A DNA stretch of 64,000 nucleotides from Hyphomicrobiales bacterium (lineage in GTDB: Bacteria > Pseudomonadota > Alphaproteobacteria > Rhizobiales > Phreatobacteraceae). The DNA is taken from positions 1 to 64,000 of the forward strand of contig JAFKKV010000027.1 in the NCBI GenBank assembly GCA_017304475.1, written 5' to 3'. Shown here in pieces: positions 50,162-59,452 of this stretch. Every line of letters starts with the position of its first letter. Position 1 is the stretch's first letter. Made by a program: the position numbers and the translations under genes. The notes beneath the pieces were generated by a model. The model saw only the letters and a program-made list of their open reading frames with translations. It did not search any database and was not told the origin of the DNA.

Positions 50162-50758
50162 ATGGCCGGCCGCGGACGTCCACGCAGTTTCGACCGGGAC
50201 CAGGCGCTCGAACGCGCCATGCAGGTGTTCTGGGCAAAGGGATATGAAGGCGCGCAGCTCGTCGACCTGACGGCGGCCATGGGCATCAATCCGCCTAGTT
50301 TCTACGCGGCCTTCGGGTCCAAGCAGGAGATTTTCCGCGAGGCGATCGATCTCTACCTCGCGACCGCGGGCGCCAATGCCATGCGGGTACTGGACGAGAC
50401 GCCGGTTGCGCGCGCCGCCGTCGAGGCCATGCTGCGCGCCAGCGCCGCCGTCGCGCTGGCCGCGCCGGAAGCCGGCGGCTGCCTGCTCATCCTCGGCCTG
50501 GTCAATTGCCTCCCCGAAAACCAGCCATCGCGCGACTATCTCAGGGATCTCAGGCGCGCGACCATCGAGAGGATCCGCCAGCGGCTGGACCGCGGCGTCG
50601 GCGACGGCGATCTCATACAAGGCACCGACACGGCCAAGCTCGCCTCCTTCTACGCCGCGGTCATGCAGGGGCTGTCGCTGCAGGCCCGCGATGGCGCCGG
50701 GCCGGAGGAGCTCGATGCCGTGGTGGCCGCCGCCATGCACGCTCTGGACCGGCCCTGA
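50162..50758 (+). CDS. TetR/AcrR-family transcriptional regulator
   Basis: A 198-residue repressor. The helix-turn-helix spans about residues 10-48 (FDRDQALERAMQVFWAKGYEG, DLTAAMGINPPSFYAAFGSK), followed by the helical ligand-binding domain. AAAGGA lies 5 bases before the ATG at 50162. It is divergent from the tandem SnoaL gene and flanked by two matching operator-like sequences. The inducing ligand is unknown. Confidence 0.92.
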   Translation: MAGRGRPRSFDRDQALERAMQVFWAKGYEGAQLVDLTAAMGINPPSFYAAFGSKQEIFREAIDLYLATAGANAMRVLDETPVARAAVEAMLRASAAVALAAPEAGGCLLILGLVNCLPENQPSRDYLRDLRRATIERIRQRLDRGVGDGDLIQGTDTAKLASFYAAVMQGLSLQARDGAGPEELDAVVAAAMHALDRP

Positions 50759-50923
50759 GCACAGCCCAGCCGGCCATGGCCGGCCATGCCGGTCACAATC
50801 GAGCGAGCAGCCGCTCGACCCTGAGGATGACCTGTTCGGCCTGATATCTCTGAGGTAGCATCGGCTTGGCTGCCCTGCCGCCGCGCGCGATGGGCGAGCC
50901 GGATCCCGCTCGGGGAAAGCGTC

Positions 50924-51421
50924 ATGAAATTCATTTCAGGATTTATCTTCGCTTTCATCCTCCTCGCGATCGCGGGTCTCGCGGTCGCCTTTACCGGTGT
51001 CGTCAGCGTCACCGCTCGGGGCCCGGACAATCCCGTGGTGGCGTGGTTCCTGACCACCGCCATGCATCGCTCGGTCGCGCGCCAGGCGGCGGCGCAACCG
51101 GCGCCCGCGCCGTCCACCGACCTCAAGGCGGGCTTCCGCCTCTATAACGAGACCTGCGTCTATTGCCACGGCGGCCCAGGCAAGGACCCCGTGGATTTCG
51201 GCAAGGGGCTCAACCCGGAGCCGCCGTTTCTGCCCGATACCGCGGCGGGATGGACCACCGCCGAGCTCTATTGGATCGTCAGGAACGGCGTCCGGATGAC
51301 CGGCATGCCGTCATTCGCCGACAGCCATAGCGATGCCGACATCAGGGCGGTGGTCGCTTTCGTGCAGAAACTGCCCGGCATGACCGCCGAGCAATATGCC
51401 GAATATGAAAAGGCGCCGTGA
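50924..51421 (+). CDS. Membrane-anchored class I cytochrome c
   Basis: A 165-residue protein with an N-terminal membrane segment (about residues 5-24) and one c-type heme site, CVYCH at 78-82, with Met128 in RMTGMPSF as the likely distal ligand. It should carry electrons in the periplasm for an unidentified dehydrogenase or oxidase. The fold segment FRLYNETCVYCHGGPGKDPV resembles small cytochromes paired with alcohol or sulfur oxidising enzymes. It is 165 bases after TetR on the same strand with no partner enzyme next to it. Confidence 0.9.
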   Translation: MKFISGFIFAFILLAIAGLAVAFTGVVSVTARGPDNPVVAWFLTTAMHRSVARQAAAQPAPAPSTDLKAGFRLYNETCVYCHGGPGKDPVDFGKGLNPEPPFLPDTAAGWTTAELYWIVRNGVRMTGMPSFADSHSDADIRAVVAFVQKLPGMTAEQYAEYEKAP

Positions 51422-51494
51422 GGCGTCTTACTTCGATCCGCATGCGGAGGCGCCGCATGGCGGCGGGCCTTTCGCGGCCATGGGTCGCAGTCCG

Positions 51495-53045
51495 TCAGTT
51501 CGCGGCCTCGGTCGCGCTGACCTCATAGAGCTGCCTGCCGCTTTCCGCGTCGATGCCGGCAAGGCTGACATTATAGCCCCATAGGCGGCGGACGTAGCGC
51601 AGGGTTGCCTCGCGGCCGGCTTCGGCCAGCACCACGCCGTTCTGCACCGTGTGCTGCAGGCGAAGATGGCGGTCGCCCAGCAGGTCGACATCGGTGACCT
51701 GGATGTCCGGCCGGTTGGCGCCGACGTCATAGCTGTGGGCGATCGCGGAGCGGACCTTTTCATAACCGCGCTCGTCGTGGATCGAGGCGACCTTGAAGTG
51801 ATTGTCGTCGGGCTCGTCGGCCAGCACGAACAGCCTGAATTTGCGGATCAGCGCCGGGCTCAGATATTGCCGCAGGAAGGACTCGTCGCGGTGATTGGCC
51901 CAGGCATCGATCAGCGTCTCCCGCCAGTTGCCATTGCCGGCGATGTCGGGAAACCAGTCGCGGTCTTCCGAAGTCGGCTTCATGCAGATGCGCTCGATGT
52001 CCTGCATCAGCCCGAAGCCGAGCGCATAGGGGTTGAGGCCGGAATAGCGCGGGTCGTCGAAGCCCGGCTGGAACACCACGTTGGAGTGGTTCTGCAGCAC
52101 TTCCAGCATCGTGCCTTCGCCGATTTTGCCCTGGTCGAACAGGCTGTTCATGATGGTGTAGTGCACGAAGGTGGCGCAGCCCTCGTTCATCACCTTGGTT
52201 TGCCGCTGCGGATAGAAATATTGCGCGACGATGCGCACGATGCGCACCAGCTCGCGTTGCCAGGGTTCGAGGATCAGGCTGTTCTTTTCCAGGAAATAGA
52301 GCAGGTTCTCTTCCGGCAGGTTGAGGAATTTCTTGCGCTCCTGGGCGTCACGTTCGGCCTCCGAGGGCGTGACGCTTTCCTTGCGCCGGGGCAGCGTCCG
52401 CCACAGGTCGGAAAACGACTGCTCCTCATATTCCAGGCGCTCGCGAATGCGATCGCGTTCCTTCTCCGACGACAGCCGCGGCGGCCGCCGATAGCGAAAC
52501 ACCGCCTGGTCCATCAGGGCATGCGCCGCGTCCAGGATCTGTTCCACCGCCGCGATGCCGTGGCGCTCCTCGCAGCGCGCGACATAGGTCTTGGCGAATT
52601 CCATATAGTTCAGGATCGCGCCGGCATCCGTCCATTGCTGGAACAGGTAGTTGTTCTTGAAGAAATGGTTGTGGCCGAAGGCGGCATGCGCGGTCACCAG
52701 GGCCTGCAGCGCCATGGTGTTCTCTTCCATCAGATAGACGATGCAGGGATTGGAATTGATCACCAGCTCATAGGCGAGGCCACGGCGTCCTTTGCGGTAG
52801 AGATGGTCCTCGTGGACGAAGTGCTTGCCGAAGGACCAGTGCTGATACATCAGCGGCATGCCGATGGAAGCATAGGCGTCGAGCATCTGCTCGGAGGAGA
52901 TGATCTCCATCTGGTTGGGATAGACGTCGAGCTTGAGGTCCTCGAGCGCGATCGTCTCGATGGCGTCATAGGTGCGCGACAGGGTCTGAAAGTTCCAATC
53001 GGAACCGGAAAACAGGAGATTTGAGGCTTTGGCGCGTTTATCCAC
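51495..53045 (-). CDS. spoVR: SpoVR family protein (YcgB-like)
   Basis: A 516-residue SpoVR-family protein of unknown biochemical function; Bacillus SpoVR takes part in spore cortex formation and E. coli YcgB is stress induced. It is the last gene of the prkA-yeaH-spoVR set, 12 bases after the DUF444 gene, a conserved arrangement in proteobacteria. Family features visible are the N-terminal WNFQTLSRTYDAIETIA region and the HxxxxH-like stretches VTAHAAFGHNHFF and YQHWSFGKH. Confidence 0.93.
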   Translation of the reverse strand: MDKRAKASNLLFSGSDWNFQTLSRTYDAIETIALEDLKLDVYPNQMEIISSEQMLDAYASIGMPLMYQHWSFGKHFVHEDHLYRKGRRGLAYELVINSNPCIVYLMEENTMALQALVTAHAAFGHNHFFKNNYLFQQWTDAGAILNYMEFAKTYVARCEERHGIAAVEQILDAAHALMDQAVFRYRRPPRLSSEKERDRIRERLEYEEQSFSDLWRTLPRRKESVTPSEAERDAQERKKFLNLPEENLLYFLEKNSLILEPWQRELVRIVRIVAQYFYPQRQTKVMNEGCATFVHYTIMNSLFDQGKIGEGTMLEVLQNHSNVVFQPGFDDPRYSGLNPYALGFGLMQDIERICMKPTSEDRDWFPDIAGNGNWRETLIDAWANHRDESFLRQYLSPALIRKFRLFVLADEPDDNHFKVASIHDERGYEKVRSAIAHSYDVGANRPDIQVTDVDLLGDRHLRLQHTVQNGVVLAEAGREATLRYVRRLWGYNVSLAGIDAESGRQLYEVSATEAAN

Positions 53046-53057
53046 GATGACCCGCCT

Positions 53058-54380
53058 TCAATGGCCCTTGGAGGCCTGCTGTTTCGCGAAGAGCGTGCGA
53101 AAGACCGGGTAGATGTCGGATGGCTTGGCGATGCGCGTCATCTGGAAGTTCGGCCAGTGCTCGCCGACCTTGCGATAGGCGCGCCAGAGCGACGTGCCGT
53201 TGTCGGTCGCACCGAAAATATGGCTCTCGCGCTCATCGATGATCTCGACATAGGCGTAATACTGGCAAAGCCGCATCACCTCGCTGTTGAGCAGCGATGT
53301 GCAATAGTCGCTATCGTCATAGCCGTTGTCGCCATCCGAGGCCTGGGCGGCGTAGATGTTCCATTCCTTGCTCGGATAGCGCTCTTCGATCACGCGCTGC
53401 ATTTCCTTGAGCGCCGTCGACACCACCGTGCCGCCGCTCTGGGTCGAGTAGAAGAAGGTCTCCTCGTCGACCTCCTGCGCCTCGTGGGTGTGGCGGATGA
53501 AAACGATGTCGATCCGTTCGTAGCGCCGCTTCAGGAACAGGTGCAGCAGCACGAAGAAGCGCTTGGCCAGGTCCTTTTCCCGCTCGCCCATCGAGCCCGA
53601 GACGTCCATCAGGCAGAACATGACGGCCTTGGCATTGGGCAGCGGCTGCGGTTCGAAGCGGTTGAAGCGGATATCGACCGGGTCGACGTAGCCGATCACC
53701 TTGCGCCGGCGCCGGAGCCTTGCCAGGTCCTCGCGCAGCAGGGCGATGCGTGCTTCCGTATCCGGTTCCGGCGGGGTCAGCGCCTCGAGCGCCGCCAGTT
53801 CCGCGGCGATCGCATCCAGTTCCTTCAGTTTCGGCCGCCTGAGCGCGATGCGCCGGCCGAAGCTGTTGCGCATGGTGCGGCCGACATTGATGTTGGTCGG
53901 CGAGCCCGCAATGGTGTAGCCGGCCCGTCGCGACTTGAAGGAGACCACCTCCTTCAGGTTCATCTTGATCAGGTCGGGCAGTTCCAGGTCCTCGAAGAAC
54001 AGGTCGAGAAACTCCTCGCGCGACAGCACGAAGCGGAAATCGTCATCGCCGCCGCCGCTGCCCGCCGGGCCCTTGCCGGAGCCGCCACCGCCGCCCTGGC
54101 CGCTGGGCTTCGGCAGCCTGTCACCGGCGACGAATTCCTTGTTGCCGGGCAGGATGTGGTCCCGCCGGCCGCTGTCCTGGGCATGCTGGAAGCTGGGCTC
54201 GGCGGTGCCGCGAACCGGCACCGGCACGGCATGGTCGGCATCGACATCCGTGATCTTGCCTGATGTGATCTGGTCGTTGACGATGCGCTTCAGCTCGTCG
54301 CGCGCCCGCTTCAGGAAGCGCTGGCGATTGCTGAGGCTCCTGTCCTTGGGATTCAGGCGCCGATCGATGTAATTCGGCAT
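53058..54380 (-). CDS. yeaH: DUF444 / YeaH-YhbH family protein
   Basis: A 440-residue protein of the YeaH/YhbH family with a von Willebrand A-like region (VMFCLMDVSGSMGEREKDLA holds a metal-site DxSxS motif, about residues 247-266). A Gly-rich linker is at about residues 94-113. Members are cotranscribed with the PrkA kinase, and YeaH is thought to act with it. The ATG at 54380 has GAGGTG upstream. It sits between prkA (88 bases upstream) and spoVR. Confidence 0.93.
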   Translation of the reverse strand: MPNYIDRRLNPKDRSLSNRQRFLKRARDELKRIVNDQITSGKITDVDADHAVPVPVRGTAEPSFQHAQDSGRRDHILPGNKEFVAGDRLPKPSGQGGGGGSGKGPAGSGGGDDDFRFVLSREEFLDLFFEDLELPDLIKMNLKEVVSFKSRRAGYTIAGSPTNINVGRTMRNSFGRRIALRRPKLKELDAIAAELAALEALTPPEPDTEARIALLREDLARLRRRRKVIGYVDPVDIRFNRFEPQPLPNAKAVMFCLMDVSGSMGEREKDLAKRFFVLLHLFLKRRYERIDIVFIRHTHEAQEVDEETFFYSTQSGGTVVSTALKEMQRVIEERYPSKEWNIYAAQASDGDNGYDDSDYCTSLLNSEVMRLCQYYAYVEIIDERESHIFGATDNGTSLWRAYRKVGEHWPNFQMTRIAKPSDIYPVFRTLFAKQQASKGH

Positions 54381-54468
54381 GCGTTTCACCTCGGTTGACG
54401 CGACGCCGGGCTGATCCCGGCACCTCTCGACGCGCCGGGCACGGCGCGTCGCCTGATGTCAAAGAGGC

Positions 54469-56418
54469 TCAGCCGGCCTTGTTCACCCGCATGTACCAAT
54501 CAACCAGGCGCCGCACCTGCCTTTCGGTATAGCCGCGCTCGACCATGCGCTGGACGAACTCGGTATGCTGCTTCTCGGTGGCGCTGTCCTTTTTCGAACC
54601 GAAGCTGATCACGGGCAGCAGGTCCTCGACCTGGCCGAACATGCGCTTCTCGATCACTTCCCTGAGCTTTTCGTAGCTGGTCCAAGCCGGGTTGCGGCCG
54701 CTGTTCCTGGCGCGCGCCCGCAGCGTGAACTTCACCACCTCGTTGCGGAAGTCCTTCGGGTTGGCGATGCCCGCGGGCTTCTCGATCTGCGACAGCTCAC
54801 TGTCGAGAATTTCCCGGTTCAGGATCTGGCCGGTATCGGGGTCCTTGTAATCCTGGTCCTCGATCCAGGCATCGGCATAGGCGATGTAGCGATCGAACAG
54901 GTTCTGGCCGTATTCGCTATAGGATTCCAGATAGGCCTTCTGGATCTCGTGGCCGATGAACTCGGCATAACGCGTCGCCAGTTCCGACTTGATGAAGTCG
55001 AGATATTTGGCTTCCAGCTCCTGCGGGAACTGGGCGCGCTTGATCGCCTGCTCGAGAATATACATGAGGTGGACGGGATCGGCGGCCACCTCCTTGGTGC
55101 CGTAATTGAAGGTCTCCGAGAGAACCTTGAAGGCGAAACGGGTGGAGACGCCGGTCATGCCCTCGTCGACGCCGGCGGCATCGCGATATTCCTGCACCGA
55201 CTTCGCCTTGGGGTCGACGTCCTTCAGGTTCTCGCCGTCATAGACCCGCATCTTGGTGTAGAGTGGCGAATTGCCGTGCTCGACCAGCCGGGTCGCGACC
55301 GTGAAGCGGCTGAGGATCTCCAGCACCTCGGGGGCGCAGGGGTTCTTGACCAGGTCGCTCTCGCGCAGCAGCTTTTCGTAGATCTGACGCTCTTCGGTGA
55401 CGCGGACGCAATAGGGCACCTTGACCACCAGGATGCGGTCGAGGAAGGCCTCGTTGTTCTTGTTGTTCTTGAACTGCAGCCATTCCGACTCGTTGGAATG
55501 GGCCAGGATGATGCCCTGGAACGGGAAGGCGCCGAAATTCTCGGTGCCGTTGTAGTTGCCCTCCTGGGTGGCGGTCAGAAGCGGGTGCAGCACCTTGATC
55601 GGTGCCTTGAACATCTCGACGAATTCCAGCAGGCCCTGCGTCGTGCGGTTCAGGCCGCCGGAGAAGGAATAGGCGTCCGGATCGGCCTGGCTGAAATTCT
55701 CCAGCTGGCGGATGTCGACCTTGCCGACCAGTGCCGAGACATCCTGGTTGTTCTCGTCGCCCGGCTCGGTCTTGGCGATACCGATCTGGCGCAGCCGCGA
55801 GGGCATCAGCCGGACCACGCTGAATTTCGAGATATCGCCACCGAGCTCGTCCAGGCGCTTGGCCGCCCAGGGGGAGATCAGGCCATTCAGCCGCCGGCGC
55901 GCGATGCCATATTTCTCTTCGAGCAGATCGGCCATCCGCTCGGGGTGGAACAGGCCGAGCGGCGACTCGAAAACAGGGCTGATCTGGTCGCCGATCTTCA
56001 GCGTGTAGATCGGCTGCTTTTCCATCAGCTTCTTCAGCCGCTCGGCGAGCGACGACTTGCCGCCACCGACCGGGCCGAGCAAATAGAGGATCTGCTTGCG
56101 CTCTTCGAGGCCCTGCGCCGCGTAGCGGAAATAGCCGACGATCCGCTCGATCGTATCCTCCATGCCGTAGAAATCGGCGAAGGCGGGATAGATTTTGATC
56201 GTCCTGTTGGAGAAGATGCGGCCGAGCCGTTCGTCGGCGCTGGTGTCGACCAGGGCCGGCTCGCCGATCGCCATCATCATCCGCTCGGGGGCGGTGGCAT
56301 ACATCGACGGATTTTCACGGCAGGCCAGGAGGTATTGCTGGAGGCTCATCTCCTCCTGGGTCTCGCTTCGGTAGATCTCCGAAAAGAGATTGAAGACGTC
56401 GGATTCATGCGGATGCAT
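54469..56418 (-). CDS. prkA: PrkA-family serine protein kinase
   Basis: A 649-residue cytoplasmic protein with an AAA-like ATPase core and a C-terminal kinase-like region, as in E. coli YeaG and Bacillus PrkA, which act in stress and starvation responses. The P-loop is LLGPVGGGKSSLAERL (about residue 112). The ATG at 56418 has GGGAGG about 5 bases upstream; a longer frame to 56535 lacks conservation. It heads the three-gene operon with yeaH and spoVR. Confidence 0.95.
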   Translation of the reverse strand: MHPHESDVFNLFSEIYRSETQEEMSLQQYLLACRENPSMYATAPERMMMAIGEPALVDTSADERLGRIFSNRTIKIYPAFADFYGMEDTIERIVGYFRYAAQGLEERKQILYLLGPVGGGKSSLAERLKKLMEKQPIYTLKIGDQISPVFESPLGLFHPERMADLLEEKYGIARRRLNGLISPWAAKRLDELGGDISKFSVVRLMPSRLRQIGIAKTEPGDENNQDVSALVGKVDIRQLENFSQADPDAYSFSGGLNRTTQGLLEFVEMFKAPIKVLHPLLTATQEGNYNGTENFGAFPFQGIILAHSNESEWLQFKNNKNNEAFLDRILVVKVPYCVRVTEERQIYEKLLRESDLVKNPCAPEVLEILSRFTVATRLVEHGNSPLYTKMRVYDGENLKDVDPKAKSVQEYRDAAGVDEGMTGVSTRFAFKVLSETFNYGTKEVAADPVHLMYILEQAIKRAQFPQELEAKYLDFIKSELATRYAEFIGHEIQKAYLESYSEYGQNLFDRYIAYADAWIEDQDYKDPDTGQILNREILDSELSQIEKPAGIANPKDFRNEVVKFTLRARARNSGRNPAWTSYEKLREVIEKRMFGQVEDLLPVISFGSKKDSATEKQHTEFVQRMVERGYTERQVRRLVDWYMRVNKAG

Positions 56419-57234
56419 ATCAACCTCCCGCCATGTGCTGGCTGAATAAGATATGAGTCTCCTAGGTCGCTTCCCTGTCCCGCAATCGTGCGCCTCTTGA
56501 TCGATGCCTCTGCTCCGGGGCGCTGCGGAGAGCATCAGCGCGACTCAGCGCGCCTTCCCTACGATGATAACGCCTGAATGACGCGGCGGTCATGCGTCGT
56601 GCTGCCTTTTCCTTCGTCTCTCCCCGCTTCTCTGCATATAGGTATCACCGCGCCTTCCGGTATGGCCGTCACAGTCGACGCAACGCATATGCCGGCTTGT
56701 TGATCCAAGCCTACGATCCAAGCCCTTGATCCGGGCTCGTGATCGGCAACAAGCAAGATGCGGGCCTGTGCTCCGGCAGGTCGGCCGGCCGGTGCGGCAG
56801 GGCGCGTCTCGCGGGATTTCGCCGGCAGCGGCCTTCCGGTGCGCTTGCACCGTAACGCCGAACGGCGACAGGGGAAACAATCGAGAAGATTTCGGAACGC
56901 CGCTGGGCCGGGCGGCCGGTGCAATGGCCTGACTGGATACGCAGCACCGGCCTTCGCGGATGTCGCCGGATCGAGGACGGTGGGCCGGCCGGTGTGGGCC
57001 CCTTGCGCGGACGGGTCATGGCGAGACGGAGCCCGTGCCAGAATGGGCAGCCGGAACAGCCATGGCGGGACGCGCGTATCAGGATCGAACAGGCGGCACG
57101 CGCCGGCTAGAGCCGTCGTCCGCGACGCCGCGGGTTCGGCGGGAAGCTTGGCGCGACACTTTCGCGGCGGGCTTGTATACGCAGCGGCGGGCGGGCAGGG
57201 CAGGCGCCTGCCTGCTGCCCGGTTCCCGCGTCGC
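56419..57234. other. 816-base region without a recognisable gene
   Basis: Lies between the prkA start and the end of the alpha/beta hydrolase gene. Open frames are present but rich in Arg, Pro and Ala with no domain or ribosome site, so I do not call them. The part next to prkA must hold its promoter; I found no convincing sigma-54 or EcfG motif. Several GATCCAAGCC/GATCCGGGC-like short repeats occur around 56704-56740. Confidence 0.5.
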
Positions 57235-58152
57235 TCAGGGCGCCTTGCCGAGGAAGGCGCGGATCGCGGCAACGGTCGCCGCGGGCTGCTCCTCCATCAG
57301 CCAATGGCCGGAATTCGGGATCACCGCCTCGGTGACATCGGTCGCCGCCGCCCGCATGACCACGGCCATGGTCGGGCCGAACGAGGCGCTGCCGCCCACC
57401 GCCAGCACCGGCATGGTCAGCTTGGCCCGCGCGACGAATGCCTTGTTGTCGATCGCGTCCTGGTCGAAGGCGGCGAACTGGTTGAAGCCCGCATGCATGG
57501 CGCCGGGGCGGGCATAGAGCCTGGCATAGTGCTCGCGCGAGGCTTCGCTGAAGCTTTTCGGGTCGAACGAGAACTCGTTCCAGAAGCGGTCGAGATAGAT
57601 CCGCTCGCGCCCGGCGACGAGACGCTCGGCGTCGGGGCCCTGAAAGGAGAAATGCCAGAGCGCGCGGCTGCGCACGATCTCGTCCCAAGGGCCGATGCCG
57701 GGCAGCGGCGCATCCATGATGACGAAGCGTGTCACGCGCTGTGGAAACTGGGCGGCGAAGGCATAACCCACCATATTGCCGATATCATGGGTGACGAGGT
57801 CGGCCTTCTCGATGCGCAGCGCATCGAGCACGCCGGCAATGTCCTGTCCCTGGGTCTTCTTGTCATAGCCGCCGGCCGGCTGCGCCGAGAGCCCCATGCC
57901 ACGCAGGTCCGGCGCAATGACCGTGTGGTCGCGGGCAAGCTCGGCGGCGAGCGGTGCCCACATGTCGCCGGTCTCGCCATAACCGTGAAGCAGCACGACA
58001 GCGGGCCCATGGCCGCCGATGCGGACATGCAGCGTGGTGCCGTTGGTCGCAACGTCCTGAGTGCGGAAACCGGCCGGATAGGATTGCACCTGGGCCACCG
58101 CCGGCAGCGACAAAGCAAGGGCTCCGAGAGCTCCGAAGAAAAACCGCAACAT
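57235..58152 (-). CDS. Exported alpha/beta hydrolase, epoxide hydrolase/dehalogenase type
   Basis: A 305-residue alpha/beta hydrolase with a signal peptide (MLRFFFGALGALALSLPAVA). The nucleophile motif is THDIGNMVG, with Asp where esterases have Ser, as in epoxide hydrolases and haloalkane/fluoroacetate dehalogenases. The oxyanion motif LLHGYGE and the catalytic His in NSGHWLMEE are present. The ATG at 58152 has GAGGAG about 6 bases upstream. It is divergent from a LysR gene across 136 bases. The substrate is unknown, and periplasmic location is unusual for the family. Confidence 0.88.
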   Translation of the reverse strand: MLRFFFGALGALALSLPAVAQVQSYPAGFRTQDVATNGTTLHVRIGGHGPAVVLLHGYGETGDMWAPLAAELARDHTVIAPDLRGMGLSAQPAGGYDKKTQGQDIAGVLDALRIEKADLVTHDIGNMVGYAFAAQFPQRVTRFVIMDAPLPGIGPWDEIVRSRALWHFSFQGPDAERLVAGRERIYLDRFWNEFSFDPKSFSEASREHYARLYARPGAMHAGFNQFAAFDQDAIDNKAFVARAKLTMPVLAVGGSASFGPTMAVVMRAAATDVTEAVIPNSGHWLMEEQPAATVAAIRAFLGKAP

Positions 58153-58288
58153 TTTCGTCTCCTCGATCGCGGCACGGGCCGGCCCGATCGCCGCCCTTCG
58201 CATCCTCCGCTTGCGGTCAAATCTGGCGCGGCTCGTCCGTTCGGATTAGGCTGCGATTTCTGGATCTTTTTTTCGGAAACGGCGAACA

Positions 58289-59209
58289 ATGAAACTCGAC
58301 GGCATCGCCGCCTTCGTCGCTGTCGCCGAGGCCGGTTCGATCAGCGAGGCGGCGCGGCGCCTCAACCTGGCGAAATCCGTCGTCAGCGAGCGGCTGGCCG
58401 AACTTGAGCGCGCCGTCGGGACGATGCTCCTGCACCGAACGACCCGCAAGCTGTCGCTCACCGAGGATGGCGCCGCCTTTCGCGAGCGCGCGGTGCGCAT
58501 CATGCGCGAAGTCGAGGATGCCGCGGCCGATCTCAGCGAACGCCGCGGCGCGCTGACCGGGCCTTTGCGGCTATCGGCCCCCGTCACCTTCGGGCGCATG
58601 CATCTGGGCCCCGCGCTCTATCCCTTCCTCGCCGCCAATCCCGGCATCGAACTGACGCTCGATTGCGACGATCGCCGGGTCGACGCGGCAGCCGACAGCT
58701 ATGATGCGGTTGTCCGTCACGGGCCGGTCGCCGATACGCGCCTCGTCGCCTGGACGCTCGCGCCGAGCCGGCGCCGGCTGGTCGCCTCGCCTGATTATCT
58801 CGACCGCCACGGCCGGCCGGCCTCGCTTGCCGATCTGAATGGGCATCGTGGCATTTTCTACACCAATCGTGGTGTCGCCGACTGGCGCTTTCCAGGCCCC
58901 GAGGGCGCGGTCACGGTGCGCGCCATGGTCGGCCTGCGGGTCAACAATGGCGACATGATGCGCGATGCGGCCATGGCCGGCCTCGGCATCGCGCTCCTGC
59001 CTACCTTCATCGCCGGCGAGGCGATCGCGGCCGGCCGGCTCGTCGTCCTCCCGGTGGGCGCCGAGGCGGAGGAGGAGTTCATCGTCATGGCGCATCCCGA
59101 GGGGCGCCGGCCTTCCGCCAAATTGCGGGCGCTGGCCGAGCATTTGCGCCGCGCCTTCGGGCGGCCGCCCTATTGGGACCGCATTCCGGCCAGGCCGCCC
59201 GGGGCATAG
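58289..59209 (+). CDS. LysR-family transcriptional regulator
   Basis: A 306-residue LysR protein of the common branch near DmlR/AaeR: helix-turn-helix (GSISEAARRLNLAKSVVSERL, split around residue 18-38) and effector domain (LTGPLRLSAPVTFGR). It is divergent from the exported hydrolase gene and probably controls it. No clear palindrome was found between the two starts. Confidence 0.92.
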   Translation: MKLDGIAAFVAVAEAGSISEAARRLNLAKSVVSERLAELERAVGTMLLHRTTRKLSLTEDGAAFRERAVRIMREVEDAAADLSERRGALTGPLRLSAPVTFGRMHLGPALYPFLAANPGIELTLDCDDRRVDAAADSYDAVVRHGPVADTRLVAWTLAPSRRRLVASPDYLDRHGRPASLADLNGHRGIFYTNRGVADWRFPGPEGAVTVRAMVGLRVNNGDMMRDAAMAGLGIALLPTFIAGEAIAAGRLVVLPVGAEAEEEFIVMAHPEGRRPSAKLRALAEHLRRAFGRPPYWDRIPARPPGA

Positions 59210-59452
59210 GCCGGCTGCCCTGATCTGGGGTGGTCCTGGGCTGGCAGCCCGATCGGTCGCGGGTTGTCGTCATGCAGCCAGCATCCCTGGCTTGTAGCCG
59301 GGCGGCGACAGTGGAGGCGCGCGCCGCCCGCTTGTCGTCCCATGTATTCGCCTGCGGCGCTGCCCCAATCATGGCTAAGATCACGTTAACGCACGCGAAA
59401 GGTATTTTTGTGAGGTTGTGTATACGACGAAAGATTCGCGCGGAGATTGAAA

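Noticed and set aside
54565..56445. Long plus-strand frame opposite prkA
   Set aside because: Antisense shadow of a strongly conserved kinase gene.
56485..56500. Sigma-54-like promoter upstream of prkA (GGCGCACGATTGC on the minus strand)
   Set aside because: The distance between the GG and GC elements is one base short of the strict sigma-54 spacing.
56559..57272. A 237-codon minus-strand frame in the gap before prkA
   Set aside because: Low-complexity Arg/Pro/Ala composition, overlaps the hydrolase 3-prime end, and shows no domain.
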